From an uncultured Opitutia bacterium (GTDB taxonomy: Bacteria; Verrucomicrobiota; Verrucomicrobiia; Opitutales; UBA953), in NCBI GenBank assembly GCA_937874455.1, contig CALNBE010000154.1:1-14677 (forward strand): a stretch of DNA of 14,677 nt, in the 5' to 3' direction. Made by a program: the position numbers and the translations under genes. Position 1 is the first letter of the stretch. Each line of letters opens with the position of its first letter. Below the pieces are notes generated by a model, which was given only the letters and a program-made list of their open reading frames with translations, made no database searches and was not told the origin of the DNA. Below, one piece after another: positions 14,291 through 14,677 of this stretch.

Positions 14291-14626
14291 TCAAGGTTTC
14301 TGGGACAGTTTTTCGGCTTTTATGTCGCGAAAGATGGCGAGCAAATAAGAGGCATGGCGAGTATGGTTTTGATAATCAGTACAATTAGGTGAATTTGTGG
14401 TGTTCCAAATTTGAAGTGCTGCTGTGATGCCCGTGTCGGCGACGGGATATTCATTACCATTCTTCAAACAGATAACCATGGTTCTTCTCGAATGAGTCTG
14501 TGCTATTCGGAAAAACGTTCGGCGACCTATGGTTGCGATCCAGTCATTTTGCTTTCTATGGATTTCTGCGTAATCGAAAACCTCATCGTTGGTAATTTGA
14601 ATTAAGTTTTGGGGAGGATTGGGCAT
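14291..14626 (-). CDS. Small protein of unknown function
   Basis: A 111-residue soluble protein, rich in Asn, Thr, Ile and Arg, with no signal peptide or recognised domain. The ATG at 14626 has AGGAA about eight bases upstream, a fair ribosome site. A TTGACA sequence lies on the minus strand at 14664-14659, but the matching -10 position is poor. Its base composition is more AT-rich than the phage and core genes. Its stop is three bases from the gpJ stop in a convergent arrangement, so the join may mark where phage DNA ends and other DNA begins. Could be an accessory or decayed gene. Confidence 0.55.
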   Translation of the reverse strand: MPNPPQNLIQITNDEVFDYAEIHRKQNDWIATIGRRTFFRIAQTHSRRTMVICLKNGNEYPVADTGITAALQIWNTTNSPNCTDYQNHTRHASYLLAIFRDIKAEKLSQKP

Positions 14627-14677
14627 AGAATTTTTCCTGATGTGAAAGCTATGGGAGATGTCAACTCTCTGGAGATC

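Noticed and set aside
1..14677. CRISPR array, toxin-antitoxin pair or defence system
   Set aside because: No spaced direct repeats and no recognisable toxin, nuclease or defence domain were seen anywhere in the window.

Overview
The window is a moderately to highly GC-rich bacterial chromosome segment with a Gram-negative (outer-membrane) character: it carries an Mla-type lipid transport operon, a lipoate ligase and a CDF metal transporter. Clear Shine-Dalgarno sequences are scarce. The mix of genes, including a bacterial plant-BSP-like zincin and a small HTH protein of a style common in that group, fits the Verrucomicrobiota or a related PVC lineage. That assignment is an inference from gene style, not from any phylogenetic marker.

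Layout. (1) Positions 21-2568, minus strand: a tightly coupled three-gene Mla-type ABC operon, transcribed STAS-MlaE permease, MlaF ATPase, MlaD/MCE substrate-binding protein. Together these would move phospholipid between inner and outer membranes. (2) 2569-3147: intergenic, with no convincing gene. (3) 3148-4611, plus: a class-III PLP aminotransferase, ending at a strong bidirectional terminator shared with the convergent small HTH gene (4707-5042, minus). (4) 5043-5633: an AT-rich intergenic stretch with a candidate autoregulatory promoter, two tandem hairpins with identical GGGG loops, and a terminator for the next gene. (5) 5634-6410, minus: a secreted basic-secretory-protein-like metallopeptidase, preceded by a possible degenerate relative (6480-6704). 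(6) 6811-8761, minus: hisC followed seven bases later by a conserved-looking protein of unknown function. (7) 8843-12085, plus, divergent from hisC: a RmlD-like SDR reductase, a lipoate-protein ligase, a CDF transporter and a YtqB/MnmM-like methyltransferase. The last two overlap by ATGA, so at least they are co-translated.

(8) 12238-14287, plus: a short tailed-phage remnant. It holds the C-terminal stub of an HK97-fold major capsid protein, a small capsid-adjacent protein, a head-tail joining protein, a frameshifted gpW-like baseplate gene and an intact-looking gpJ-like baseplate gene. No integrase, terminase, portal, tail tube or lysis gene is visible. (9) 14291-14626, minus: a small unknown ORF, converging on gpJ with only three bases between stop codons.

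The most unusual sequence event is in the gpW-like gene. About 25 bases expected from the family appear to be missing, and the reading frame breaks exactly at a perfect 12+1+12 inverted repeat. No convincing new multi-gene system was found. The best candidates for something undescribed are the hisC-linked unknown protein, the tandem GGGG-loop hairpins and the palindrome-associated phage gene lesion.
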